Shown: positions 16,601-25,441 of the stretch, piece by piece | Numbering within the stretch: the stretch's first letter is position 1 | Layout: each line of letters starts with the position of its first letter | Assembly (NCBI GenBank): GCA_947625935.1 | Contig: CANQQE010000008.1 | Coordinates: 1 to 64,000, forward strand | DNA length: 64,000 nucleotides | Direction: 5' to 3' | DNA from: an uncultured Muribaculaceae bacterium | GTDB taxonomy: Bacteria > Bacteroidota > Bacteroidia > Bacteroidales > Muribaculaceae | Made by a program: the position numbers and the translations under genes | Notes under the pieces: model-generated | Seen by the model: only the letters and a program-made list of their open reading frames with translations | Databases searched by the model: none | What the model was told of the DNA's origin: nothing

Positions 16601-18178
16601 TTATTTATATGTTATTGTATAATAATCATCTATAACAGTCGGCTTAGTCAGTATCATACCATAATACTTTTCACCGTTTTTCTCGTCAAGAAGCGTCATG
16701 CCATGCCTTTCATAGAAATCGGCCACCTGCGCATTTTTAGCAGTGGGGATATAACATGATTGAAGTTCTTTGACACCTTGCTCCAATAGTTTGTTGACTA
16801 TCGAATAAAAAAAGGCTGATTCTATGTTTTTGCCGAGTATGCGGCAGCTCAACAGGAAAGTGTCAATCTTGGCCGTCGAGCCTTCACGGTTGACAATCAT
16901 AGCACCTGTTATGCCGTTGTCGCCGAAACGGTCACGCACCGATATGCAATACACATCCGCCCCCGCCCCGATTAAACCGTTTATATCCGCCTCGGTATAA
17001 CGACGGGTCGTGAGGTTGAACTGATTGGTCTTTTGGGTCATTTGCGCAATACGAGGTAAATTGAACTCGTCGACACACATTATGTCAATCTCAATCTCAA
17101 GACTGCGTATGAAGTCGGTCAAGTTAGTGAACTGTTGTTGAGACAAATTACGTCGAGCATTTGCCTTGTACTGTTCGTTTTTTTTGAAATCCTCGTCTGT
17201 CAGCAGATACGCACGGAAATAATCATCAAGTAATTTGGCATAAAACGCCATCAAACCGTATGGTTTTTTCGGAAATTCGGGAACCGCAACCATAGGCAAC
17301 TGTTGACGTATCAATTCACGTTCCGTCGGATTATCATCTACAAACACCATGCTGTCAAGGCCGATGTTTAACTCCTTCGCGATAGAGCGCACATTGTCGG
17401 CTTTGTTATCCCAATTGATGCGATGAGCCGAAATATGGTCGCTTTTAAGTTTTATGAATGGATTTTTATTCCACGCTTCAAATACATCGGCTTCATTATT
17501 CTTGCTGCAAACGGCCAACATTACCCCCATTTTCGAAAGCGTCACGAGTGCCTCCTGAAAATAGAGGAAAGCGTTCCCTGGGTAATCACCTCCGATTTTT
17601 ATGCCTTGAACACCGTCCTCGCCAAGCACTCCGCCCCAAAGAGTGTTATCAAGGTCAAGCACGAGACATTTTTTCCTCGCGCCGCGTATTTGAGCTATGC
17701 GTTGGTTAAACCAATCTTTGAATCCTGCCGCCACAACAGGCGACAATATCATCTGTGATATAAAATAGAAACGCCAATTAATCCATTCCTCCGCAGGATA
17801 TTTCGACAAGAATTCTCCGAAATCCAAAAAACGTACGGCTGGATTTGTTGCCGCCAAATCCATAGCGAGACGATTAAATCCACTGACGGCATCTTGCAAA
17901 GATGTGTCAGTGTCAGAGTAGCGCAAAGGGAATAAGTTTTCCAACGACAGCACATAGAGAGACTGTCCGGGAGCCAATGACGCAACCACAAACTGTAATT
18001 TAGATCTAGTGATTTCGATTTCTTTCAATTGAGACTGCAAATCGAAATTCAGAGGCACTTGATAAAACCATACCAACTGATTCTCCTTATCGGGAATCAA
18101 TGAGATATCTCCATAGCCCGAGAATGCGGTATCCTCACCAAATAAACTCTCAACGGTATAATTGCGAAAAACGAACAT
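16601..18178 (-). CDS. FkbH-like HAD-family protein
   Basis: The protein has 525 residues. Residues about 1-150 form an SGNH-like or unassigned N-terminal part. The HAD subfamily IIIC core is LVLDLDNTLWGGVLGEDG (DxDxT nucleophile block near residue 175), followed by AVCSKNNEADV and VFVDDNPTERE. The C-terminal 170 residues look like a GNAT-type acyltransferase (TRRYTEADI, FGDNGITGAMIV, SCRILGKNIE). FkbH proteins move a glyceryl unit from 1,3-bisphosphoglycerate to an acyl carrier protein, or act in related acyl chemistry. Two carrier-protein genes are in the cluster. The product here is unknown. Confidence 0.85.
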   Translation of the reverse strand: MFVFRNYTVESLFGEDTAFSGYGDISLIPDKENQLVWFYQVPLNFDLQSQLKEIEITRSKLQFVVASLAPGQSLYVLSLENLFPLRYSDTDTSLQDAVSGFNRLAMDLAATNPAVRFLDFGEFLSKYPAEEWINWRFYFISQMILSPVVAAGFKDWFNQRIAQIRGARKKCLVLDLDNTLWGGVLGEDGVQGIKIGGDYPGNAFLYFQEALVTLSKMGVMLAVCSKNNEADVFEAWNKNPFIKLKSDHISAHRINWDNKADNVRSIAKELNIGLDSMVFVDDNPTERELIRQQLPMVAVPEFPKKPYGLMAFYAKLLDDYFRAYLLTDEDFKKNEQYKANARRNLSQQQFTNLTDFIRSLEIEIDIMCVDEFNLPRIAQMTQKTNQFNLTTRRYTEADINGLIGAGADVYCISVRDRFGDNGITGAMIVNREGSTAKIDTFLLSCRILGKNIESAFFYSIVNKLLEQGVKELQSCYIPTAKNAQVADFYERHGMTLLDEKNGEKYYGMILTKPTVIDDYYTITYK

Positions 18179-18190
18179 ATACGATTTTTA

Positions 18191-19240
18191 TTAGTATTCC
18201 ACAATATCCGAAATTTTGCAATCCTTGAAATGAATGTTAGCGGTTCCCCATGATAATCCGGCTCCAAAACCGCACATAACCACGTTTTTGCAGTCATTGA
18301 GTTTACCTTGCAGCTCCGATACGATAGTTAATGGAACAGACGCTGAACTTGTGTTTCCAAAACGTCCAATGCAATAAGGAACTTTTTCGGGATCAAATTT
18401 CAGTTTTTTTGTGAAGAAATCTGTCATAAAGCGATTAGACTGATGAAAAACCAAATAGTCTATGTCATCAATGGCGGTCGAAGTGGCACTGAGAATGTTC
18501 CTGACTCCTTTTGGAACCACTCGTATGGCAAAATTGAACACCTCCATTCCATCCATATATACCTGAAGGTCATTGCGCCAATTGCCATTTTCACGTTCTT
18601 TTTCCTCACAGGATTGCGATGTAACGGGGTTCCTCATTCCAGCCGGAATCTTAACGGCATCCTCTCCTGATCCGTCTGTATTTAAAATGAACACCGACTC
18701 ATCAAAGTCGCCTTTCTCTACAAGTGTTGCCGTTCCGGCATCGCCATATAGCGGCACATTCACTTTGTCGCGGGGGTTTACCAATTTTGAAAACGTCTCT
18801 CCATCAAGTAACAACACTCTGTTGATTCCAGGCAATGACGCATAGGCCATGGCACAAGATAGTGAATAAACGTAACCCGAACAAGCCAAACTCAAATCCA
18901 TGGCGGCACATTCTTTCGATAAACCAAGGCGATGCTGAAGTATGCAAGCTGTAGCCGGACAACGATAGTCAGCACTTTGGCTCATGAAAAGGAGCATATC
19001 AATTGACTGTGGGTCTATGCCATTATCATCAATCAACTTTTTAGCGGCGGCATAGCAAAGATCGGAGGCGCAAGTGGTGTCATCGCATGTGCGACGCTCG
19101 CGTATGCCTACCGATTCTATCATTTTCTCAGCTTCCTCTTCCGACATAATGCCAGTGAGATCTTTATTATATTCTATGTTTCTTGGCACGCAAGCAGCCA
19201 TTGCAGTGATGCCAACTTTTTCGTATCTAATTATTGCCAT
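18191..19240 (-). CDS. 3-oxoacyl-ACP synthase III-like enzyme
   Basis: The protein has 349 residues and follows the FabH/KAS III thiolase fold. The catalytic triad is visible: Cys120 in LSLACSGYVYSL, His266 in VFHQSNRFM and Asn296 in GRFGNTSSASVPL. Such enzymes join an acyl-CoA or acyl-ACP primer with malonyl-ACP to give a 3-oxoacyl-ACP. It is unlikely to be the housekeeping FabH, because it sits between FkbH and an SDR gene rather than near fatty-acid genes. A cluster with a carrier protein, KAS III and reductase is also used in some glycosylation islands to build short hydroxyacyl groups for amino sugars. Confidence 0.88.
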   Translation of the reverse strand: MAIIRYEKVGITAMAACVPRNIEYNKDLTGIMSEEEAEKMIESVGIRERRTCDDTTCASDLCYAAAKKLIDDNGIDPQSIDMLLFMSQSADYRCPATACILQHRLGLSKECAAMDLSLACSGYVYSLSCAMAYASLPGINRVLLLDGETFSKLVNPRDKVNVPLYGDAGTATLVEKGDFDESVFILNTDGSGEDAVKIPAGMRNPVTSQSCEEKERENGNWRNDLQVYMDGMEVFNFAIRVVPKGVRNILSATSTAIDDIDYLVFHQSNRFMTDFFTKKLKFDPEKVPYCIGRFGNTSSASVPLTIVSELQGKLNDCKNVVMCGFGAGLSWGTANIHFKDCKISDIVEY

Positions 19241-19246
19241 ATTTCG

Positions 19247-19990
19247 TCAGATTGTATAACCTCCGTCAACTTTTATATTTGTACCTGTCAAGTAGGCCGA
19301 GGCATCAGATAAAAGATATAAAACAGCATAAGCCACTTCTTCGGGCTTACCCCACCGTTTCATGGGTATGCGGTCGATTGTTTCCTGCAACTTTGTTTCG
19401 TCAACGGCACCTTTAGTTTGCATCGGAGTCAGAATCATTCCGGGAGAAACAGTGTTGACCCGAATTTTTTTGCCAGACATCTCCAAAGCAAAATATTTCA
19501 AAAACGAAGCAAGCGCCGCTTTTCCAGAGCCGTATATTCCGTTTGCTACTTCAAATTTAGATATACCGGCAACAGAGTCAATAGCCACCACGGAGAGCCC
19601 AGGGTTAAACAATCTCTTTTTTACCACTTGACGCAACAATTCGATAGGGGTAAATAAATTTGTGGCAAGGATTTTATCAAATTTGCTTTTAGAGGCAAAC
19701 AGCACCGGTATCATTTCAACCACACCAGCCGCCAACACTATGCCATCCAAACCCGATAACGAGCCTAACAAGTCTTTTAACCCATCTTCATTAGAAAGGT
19801 CAGCTACGATTAATTTATGTCCTGTCCCTACAAGTGATGAAAACGTCTGTCGCAAACGCTCTTCGTTTCGGCCAGAAATAATGACTGCAGCCCCCATCTT
19901 GGCACATTCGACAGCAACAGCTCGGCCGATGCCAGATGACGCACCAGTGATGAGTATCGTTTTTCCTTCAAGTGAAAACGGATTACTCAT
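19247..19990 (-). CDS. SDR-family 3-oxoacyl reductase-like enzyme
   Basis: The protein has 247 residues. The cofactor loop TGASSGIG (residues 15-22), the LAAGV block, Ser139 and the YGSGK pair (Tyr153, Lys157) mark a classical short-chain dehydrogenase/reductase. The end KVDGGYTI is typical of FabG-like reductases. It would reduce the keto group made by the adjacent KAS III to a hydroxyl, using NAD(P)H. The gene overlaps the acyl carrier protein gene by four bases (ATGA-type), so translation is coupled. Confidence 0.88.
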   Translation of the reverse strand: MSNPFSLEGKTILITGASSGIGRAVAVECAKMGAAVIISGRNEERLRQTFSSLVGTGHKLIVADLSNEDGLKDLLGSLSGLDGIVLAAGVVEMIPVLFASKSKFDKILATNLFTPIELLRQVVKKRLFNPGLSVVAIDSVAGISKFEVANGIYGSGKAALASFLKYFALEMSGKKIRVNTVSPGMILTPMQTKGAVDETKLQETIDRIPMKRWGKPEEVAYAVLYLLSDASAYLTGTNIKVDGGYTI

Positions 19991-20217
19991 AGTTTTGATT
20001 GAATGATGGAGAAAATATCTGCTATTGTTTCAGCTTGGCGCACATCTTCGGCTTTCAATTCCACATCAAATTCCTCGTCAGCGAGAGCCAATAACCCGAG
20101 AGCACTTAATGAGCTCCATTCGTCAAGTTCGCGGAATTTGGTTTCGGCTGTCAATGCCGATGCGTCGGTATCGTCGAAAATCTCGGCGAATTTACCTATA
20201 AATTCATCTATCTCCAT
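19987..20217 (-). CDS. second acyl carrier protein
   Basis: The protein has 76 residues. The attachment site reads DEWSSLSALGLLALADEEF, with SSL in place of the usual DSL; the serine before leucine should still carry phosphopantetheine. An acidic helix II follows. It overlaps the SDR gene by four bases. Having two different carrier proteins in one cluster suggests two loading steps, one for FkbH and one for the KAS III/SDR pair. Confidence 0.82.
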   Translation of the reverse strand: MEIDEFIGKFAEIFDDTDASALTAETKFRELDEWSSLSALGLLALADEEFDVELKAEDVRQAETIADIFSIIQSKL

Positions 20218-20246
20218 TGTTGTGAAAATTTAGATTATTAAGTATT

Positions 20247-21194
20247 CTATTTAAAACTAAGTCCATCGATGGCCAAATTTACATTCTGATTCATTTTGCG
20301 ACATTTGCCATAGATGCTTTTTCCGTTCTTTAGCAATTGACAATATCTGTGAGACAGAGCGTAAGCGTCTATGTCATATACAAAGCCCTCACCCAACGGA
20401 TAGCGTTTTATATATCCAAGATCAATCCCATCTTTTTCAAAAAACGAACTGTCGCGCCTTATCGAGGTGAATTTGTCATGAACAATGGTTTCCACCTCGA
20501 CAATTTCCCCTGATTGCGTGACACATTTGACATGATAATTTTTCTTAGCATAGATATTTTTGACAGGATAATAACCGCCTAAAGCATCCTCAACCGCATG
20601 TATAAAAGTAATATTGTTCAATGTCGCGCCAAATAGTATCACATGAGCTTTATTGGCTATCAATTTATAATATGGACTATTAGGACCAAATGGTGTTTTG
20701 TCACAATGATGGGACACCGTGTAAAACTCTTTATCTTTTCCGAGAGCCACTACCGAATGCGTAGGGTGAGCGCTGCGGCATGCATATTCCATGGAGGCTA
20801 TGCGCTCGTTGACGGCACCCATCGCTATCGGAGCTGTCCTGACATCGAAAACCATGTCGTCGGTGAGATAGTCGGCGAAAGCTCCGAAATAGGGCAACGC
20901 TGACACTACCAGGGTGTGGTTTTTCAGATCACAGTGCTTCACTATCGTTTCAGCCAGCCATTTAGCACCGCCGGCTATGCGTCCAATGTTGATAGTGGAA
21001 GTATGGAGCATGATGTCGTGATTGAAGTCTATTTTTCCGAGTATTTCCTCAACCTGCTCTTTTGATACTTTACACCGCTTGTAGCGTGCCATTCCGTCAT
21101 CAAGCCGCTTTTTCTCTATGCGCTTGTGGATGGCTTTTTTGAGAGGTGCTGGGGAGAAATATAGCATATATTTCACTAACGTCCTTAAACTCAT
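20247..21194 (-). CDS. AAC(3)-family N-acyltransferase
   Basis: The protein has 315 residues. It matches the aminoglycoside 3-N-acetyltransferase fold: LHTSTINIGRIAGGA near the start, then RSAHPTHSVVALG with the family's catalytic histidine, HHCDKTPFGPNSPYYKL, and VILFGATLNNITFIHAVED. Family members transfer acyl groups to amines of sugars. The genomic setting (carrier proteins, KAS III, polysaccharide deacetylase) argues that it acylates a cell-envelope amino sugar rather than an antibiotic. The start codon overlaps the stop of the deacetylase 3' part by four bases. Confidence 0.82.
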   Translation of the reverse strand: MSLRTLVKYMLYFSPAPLKKAIHKRIEKKRLDDGMARYKRCKVSKEQVEEILGKIDFNHDIMLHTSTINIGRIAGGAKWLAETIVKHCDLKNHTLVVSALPYFGAFADYLTDDMVFDVRTAPIAMGAVNERIASMEYACRSAHPTHSVVALGKDKEFYTVSHHCDKTPFGPNSPYYKLIANKAHVILFGATLNNITFIHAVEDALGGYYPVKNIYAKKNYHVKCVTQSGEIVEVETIVHDKFTSIRRDSSFFEKDGIDLGYIKRYPLGEGFVYDIDAYALSHRYCQLLKNGKSIYGKCRKMNQNVNLAIDGLSFK

Positions 21195-21562
21195 GGCTTT
21201 TGCAGAATTTGTGACACGGTTTTAAACACCGCGCCGTTTGACTTCATATATTCCAGACAATCACCGAGACGGCTGAGCGAATAGGGAGTGGCGAGTTTCG
21301 GGTGTCCTATCACGGTAAATGCGGTGTGTCCCTGTTTTTTAGCTTTGGCAAACGCTTTTTTCAAATATGATATTTTAGATTCGTCGATTGTGGCAAAACC
21401 GTTGCTACGTCGAGTCAGACGTTGGCGTATGGAAGACCCTGCCGTTTTAACCGAAATCCCATCCCCAATGCGTCGATGCCTTGGATTCTTGCTCAGACGT
21501 TGCAGAACCAATCGCCAGTAAAAAAGAGGGCTTACGCTATAGATTGATAGTGGTAGCTCAAA
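21191..21562 (-). pseudogene. 3' part of the polysaccharide deacetylase, out of frame with the 5' part
   Basis: This frame continues from the tandem repeat as GHFELPLSIYSVSPLFYW and ends HTAFTVIGHPKLATPYSLSRLGDCLEYMK, a typical end of NodB-fold deacetylases with the late catalytic histidine in IGHP. Its stop overlaps the next gene's ATG by four bases, which indicates that this frame is the one normally translated. It is shifted by one base relative to the 5' part. Loss of one 16-base repeat unit (or gain of two) would join them. I list it as broken in this copy, but reversible switching is more likely than decay. Confidence 0.75.
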
Positions 21563-22298
21563 GTGTCCCACGCGTTGCGTGTCCCACGCGTTGCGTGTCC
21601 CACGCGTTGCGTGTCCCACGCGTTGCGTGTCCCACGCGTTGCGTGTCCCACGCGTTGCGTGTCCCACGCAACGCGTGGGTAGGTACGCAAATGTCATCTT
21701 CAAAATGATATATAGTGCCGTGGGGAGCATTTGAATAGTCGTATTTTTGTTGCAGAGAATGATACACGTTCCCTGGATAAACTGAACTATCGATATAAAT
21801 TTCGTTTTCTTCAAAAAGTTTTTTAAGAAGCGATGTCGGTTGAGCCGAAAATCCACCAGCACGGAAAGCTATGGGTCGTTTTCCTGTTATTTTTTGTATC
21901 AGCTCACAACCATCGCGGAAAGCTTTTTGAGCTTCGTGTTCAGTTATGTCGGACAGTTTATAATGTTTCTGGTCAATCTCCCACCGGCCATTGACATAGT
22001 TGGAATAGAGCCATTGCGGATGGATGTGAAGCTGAATGTCGTGACCTTTGTCAGAAAGTGATTTCAATTCTCTGACTATCGTCGTGTAATCATGCCACAG
22101 GTTTTTATCGCTATCTGAATCTGAGAAATTATCAAGTCTAATCAAATAGGCCGTGTCGACAAAGATAGTGAATTTAGCATTATGCTTTTTTGCAATCCTA
22201 TCCAATTGTTCCATGGGGCGTATGAGACAATTTTCAATCGTTCCTGATTGAGCACCGAGAAAAAGTTCAAAGTCTAAAGTCAAAAATGTATCAATCAT
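21558..22298 (-). CDS. polysaccharide deacetylase, 5' part, truncated by repeat-induced frameshift
   Basis: The frame gives 246 residues. NodB motifs are present: LTLDFELF (metal-binding aspartate block), LHIHPQW (two metal-binding histidines) and AFRAGGF. After VPTHALRGT the chain runs into the translated repeat (16-residue period, RNAWDTQRVGHATRGT) and stops at TGA just past it. The product as read here lacks the C-terminal third of the fold, so it should be inactive. Such enzymes remove acetyl groups from N-acetylated sugars. It is the most upstream member of the acyl-carrier cluster, 40 bases after the unknown 175-residue gene. Confidence 0.75.
   Translation of the reverse strand: MIDTFLTLDFELFLGAQSGTIENCLIRPMEQLDRIAKKHNAKFTIFVDTAYLIRLDNFSDSDSDKNLWHDYTTIVRELKSLSDKGHDIQLHIHPQWLYSNYVNGRWEIDQKHYKLSDITEHEAQKAFRDGCELIQKITGKRPIAFRAGGFSAQPTSLLKKLFEENEIYIDSSVYPGNVYHSLQQKYDYSNAPHGTIYHFEDDICVPTHALRGTRNAWDTQRVGHATRGTRNAWDTQRVGHATRGTL
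21563..21679. repeat. 16-bp tandem repeat (six full units plus a partial one) ending in a perfect hairpin
   Basis: On the plus strand the unit GTGTCCCACGCGTTGC occurs six times without mismatch from 21563 to 21658, then a partial unit leads into an inverted copy. Bases 21647-21661 and 21665-21679 form a 15-bp perfect stem with a 3-base loop. Sixteen is not a multiple of three, so each unit gained or lost shifts the reading frame of the deacetylase gene. The repeat has no stop codon in any leftward frame. Confidence 0.95.
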
Positions 22299-22338
22299 AT
22301 TATGGCAAAATAAATTTATAATTCACTTCCATCGCCAA

Positions 22339-22866
22339 TCAGAGCATTGCGAGAGCCCGCAGTTCTTCGATAACCTCGCTGCGGGTCAGGCTGCGTCGAG
22401 CCGATAGGGTTCTGGCGAAGTCGTTGGCCACGGCTTGAACACCATTGTGGTTAAACAGCCGATGAAGATAGTTGTAGCTTTTGACAAACATACCGTTTAT
22501 TTCATCGTCGTCGAGCGAACAGGTGTCGCGCCCTTCGGCCGAAGCTATCTCCATCATCGCTTTGCGCATATCGTCGCTGATTGCCGTATGGCGGCATACA
22601 TAGTGGCGGCACATGACATTGGAAATCATCATAGCAGTGGAAAGCTGGAAATGGCGCAATATCTCGTTCCAGGCTATTTTAGCCGACAGACGCGGATTGC
22701 CTGAAAAATAATATTCTGACGTGAATTTTATAGAATCGCCGGAATCAGCGTCAAGCGAGAGCGAATCAAGCAGTTCCTCACTATCAAGAGCCACTATGCC
22801 GATAGCCATGCCCGTCACTCCATAGCATTTGTCGTTTTCGTCGGTATATTTTAAGCTTGTTTCCAT
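22339..22866 (-). CDS. protein of unknown function
   Basis: The protein has 175 residues, without signal peptide or membrane helix. It appears mostly helical from about residue 60 on (AKIAWNEILRHFQLSTAMMISNVMCRHYVCRH...) and ends in an Arg-rich helix (RRSLTRSEVIEELRALAML). I recognise no family. It follows porZ by 34 bases on the same strand and precedes the deacetylase by 40 bases. Base composition resembles porZ and leuS rather than the AT-rich acyl cluster, so it probably belongs with the upstream genes. Confidence 0.6.
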   Translation of the reverse strand: METSLKYTDENDKCYGVTGMAIGIVALDSEELLDSLSLDADSGDSIKFTSEYYFSGNPRLSAKIAWNEILRHFQLSTAMMISNVMCRHYVCRHTAISDDMRKAMMEIASAEGRDTCSLDDDEINGMFVKSYNYLHRLFNHNGVQAVANDFARTLSARRSLTRSEVIEELRALAML

Positions 22867-22900
22867 CTATCAAATCTATTTTTGATGGCTATTCGCATAT

Positions 22901-25402
22901 TTAGTTTACCACAAGTATTTTGGTGACGGCACCCTGAGTGTTGACTCCGTCGCCGCTCTTTGAAGCGTAGACATAGTATACGCCTGTGCGCACACGCTCA
23001 CCGTTACGATTGCATCCATCCCAAGTCACCATACCACCTTCAGACACGGTGTCGAGGAACACACTTCCCGATGCGTCGGCTATTTTCACGCGGGAACCGT
23101 CGATCAGACCCTTTATGGTGATCCAACCTGTGTAGTCGGGACGGACGGGGTTGGGGAATGCGTAGACGTTGCTGTAGTCGTCGGCTCCGGGCGCGACCTT
23201 GCCGTTGTAGCGGAAGACGCCGTCGGGGGTCGCTACAAACACGTCACTGCCATTTTTGTCGCAGGCAAGAGCATATATGCAGTTGTCGGTCAAAACGCTG
23301 TTGTCTATGTCGTGGCTCTCTATAATCTCATCGCCGTCGGCACTAATATAGAACAGTCCGGATGATTGCGTTCCAGCCCATTTTCGGTTGGAACCATCGA
23401 CAGCAAGCGATAGCACCTGCTGAGTGTCGAGAAGGTAATCGGCAAATCCCGATCCGTCACGACGGGGCACTTTAAGACGATTGAACACCATGTTTGGGTT
23501 TGTTGCGTTGGCGGGATTGGATATTTCGATTATACCGTTGGCTGTACCGATCCACACTTTACCATTAAAATCTTCGATAATCGATGTCGCACGGCCCTGG
23601 GTTAATTCTTTGCCATCCTGATCTGTCCATTTTTCCCACACATAGTAGGTATCATCGTCGAAACTGGCGGTGCCTTTAGTGTCATAGGCAAGAATGCGTG
23701 TACCATAAGCACCGTCAAGTACAAATATCATGTTTGATTTCTGACATACAAGTATTCTTGGATCAAATCCCGAACCAAAGTTACTAACCGGTATCGTGAT
23801 CCAGTCAGATGCGGTCACAACATCTTTTTTACGCGCAGCCGCAGGTAACACATAAATAGGATATTGACTCGGATTGGGTTTGAGGTCGCCTCGGCCATTC
23901 ACAAGCCATAGATTACCAAATTTATCAAAATTTATAGCTGAAACCAACACCATGTTTTCAATGGATTTCGCTATAGGTGAATTGTTGATGTAGTAGTGTG
24001 CTGATTCGACATAGTTGCCTTCCGCATCTTTAGTCAATTTAAAAACGCCTTCCCATATTGTCGCGGCATAATATGTGTTGGGGTCGTCCGGATCTTCGAT
24101 GACATCACACACATCTCTTATTATTTTTTCACCCATCGAACCGGCAGGTCCTTGTTTATTGAGATTGGTAACATTAGTGGCGGTAACGTCAGAAAATGTT
24201 CCGTTATCTAATATTGAAGTCTTTTGAAGCCACCATGTGCCGGTTCCCAAAATATTGGATTTTGTCATCTGGTTGATATACAAACGATTCGATGGTGAAA
24301 TTTTCAGTTTGTTAGCTTCACGCAAATTCAACAAATTCAGTTGGCTGTAATCTTTTTTTACAGTAACTGGAGATGTGGTTATGTCAAACTGCGCTATGCC
24401 TTTACTATTGGCAGTCCATAATAAGCCAGGTTTATCATACATAGCGATAGCTTGGTCAGGAAGAGGGGATGGCAAATCGGCTACATCAACAGTACCGTCG
24501 GTGTTGATATAGATAATTTCTTTATCACCTTTCACATAATAGCTTCCGTCTTTAAGCTTCACGGGATAATCTACTGGCTTTTCATATAGCCATGTCATTT
24601 GAGCGGTACGCTTTTCAAAATTAAGTTCCACACATGATAGTTGATAATTGCTTTTTTCTCTACGAGCCCTAACAATTACCTTATTATCTTTTAATAGACG
24701 CAAAGAATTAGAATAACCTTGCCAACCATAGTTCCAAGGGAAAGGAGTGAACTTGTTTAAATTATTTATACGTTCATTTGTGGATATATAACTCAAAATT
24801 CCTGCCTTATCTTTTGGACAATTGACATCATTACTAAGCATTACTAAGTAATCCTCTACAATTGCAAGTGTATTTACTGATATCTTATATATTCCCGAAT
24901 CAACTACATAATGTTGTTTATCGTCAAATATCACTATACCAAACTCCGTGGCCACATAAATCCTGTCGTTATCAAATGCGACATCGTTAATGGTCTTGGA
25001 GGAGGTGAGAGTGGCGTCTTTGATATCGGGGAGATTCACAATCTTTCCGTCGTCATATATAAGGTCGATGTTTCCCGATTCGTAAGCAACGAAGATATAT
25101 TTGCCTGACTCGTTATACCATATGCCTTTCACAACGCTGTCGCTAAGTTTGTTGATGGCTGAGAAGGCATAGGTTTCCTGGGTGTCTTTATCGTATGAGA
25201 ACAGACCGTTCTGCGAGACATAGTAGACTTTGTGGGGTGTATCGACAAGCCTGTATCCTACAAATTTATCGTTCAACGAATTGTTTCCATAGTTTGAAAC
25301 ACCGTCATAGGCGTTAAACAGTTCCCATTCACCAACGGCGAGTTGAGCGTTTGAAACCAGCGGTAAGGCTGCTACCAGTATGGCTAATAATCTATTTATC
25401 AT
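22901..25402 (-). CDS. porZ: PorZ-like beta-propeller protein of the type IX secretion system
   Basis: The protein has 833 residues with a signal peptide (MINRLLAILVAALPLVSNAQ). Two seven-blade propellers are suggested by repeated blades such as VYYVSQNGLFSYD, IYVATEFGIVIFD, VWIGTANGIIEIS and VFVATPDGVFRYN. The C-terminal domain begins VYAFPNPVRPDYTGWITIKG and ends with WDGCNRNGERVRTGVYYVYA, a type A sorting-like domain. In Porphyromonas PorZ helps attach anionic LPS to secreted cargo at the surface. Propeller-type two-component regulators share blades but have different ends, so that alternative is less likely. It follows rdgB by 39 bases. Confidence 0.72.
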   Translation of the reverse strand: MINRLLAILVAALPLVSNAQLAVGEWELFNAYDGVSNYGNNSLNDKFVGYRLVDTPHKVYYVSQNGLFSYDKDTQETYAFSAINKLSDSVVKGIWYNESGKYIFVAYESGNIDLIYDDGKIVNLPDIKDATLTSSKTINDVAFDNDRIYVATEFGIVIFDDKQHYVVDSGIYKISVNTLAIVEDYLVMLSNDVNCPKDKAGILSYISTNERINNLNKFTPFPWNYGWQGYSNSLRLLKDNKVIVRARREKSNYQLSCVELNFEKRTAQMTWLYEKPVDYPVKLKDGSYYVKGDKEIIYINTDGTVDVADLPSPLPDQAIAMYDKPGLLWTANSKGIAQFDITTSPVTVKKDYSQLNLLNLREANKLKISPSNRLYINQMTKSNILGTGTWWLQKTSILDNGTFSDVTATNVTNLNKQGPAGSMGEKIIRDVCDVIEDPDDPNTYYAATIWEGVFKLTKDAEGNYVESAHYYINNSPIAKSIENMVLVSAINFDKFGNLWLVNGRGDLKPNPSQYPIYVLPAAARKKDVVTASDWITIPVSNFGSGFDPRILVCQKSNMIFVLDGAYGTRILAYDTKGTASFDDDTYYVWEKWTDQDGKELTQGRATSIIEDFNGKVWIGTANGIIEISNPANATNPNMVFNRLKVPRRDGSGFADYLLDTQQVLSLAVDGSNRKWAGTQSSGLFYISADGDEIIESHDIDNSVLTDNCIYALACDKNGSDVFVATPDGVFRYNGKVAPGADDYSNVYAFPNPVRPDYTGWITIKGLIDGSRVKIADASGSVFLDTVSEGGMVTWDGCNRNGERVRTGVYYVYASKSGDGVNTQGAVTKILVVN

Positions 25403-25441
25403 TTATGCTAATTGTTTTTCTGTGTTATTTTATGTTATTTT

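Noticed and set aside
20247-21194. Aminoglycoside resistance gene
   Set aside because: The fold is that of AAC(3), but the gene is embedded in an acyl-carrier/deacetylase cluster without mobile-element context. A glycan role is more likely.
21563-21679. CRISPR-like array
   Set aside because: The units are directly joined with no spacers, are only 16 bases long, and lie inside a coding region. No cas gene is near.
21191-21862. An independent 223-residue gene
   Set aside because: The part upstream of the repeat is a shifted reading of the deacetylase 5' region. Only the part after the repeat is real coding sequence.
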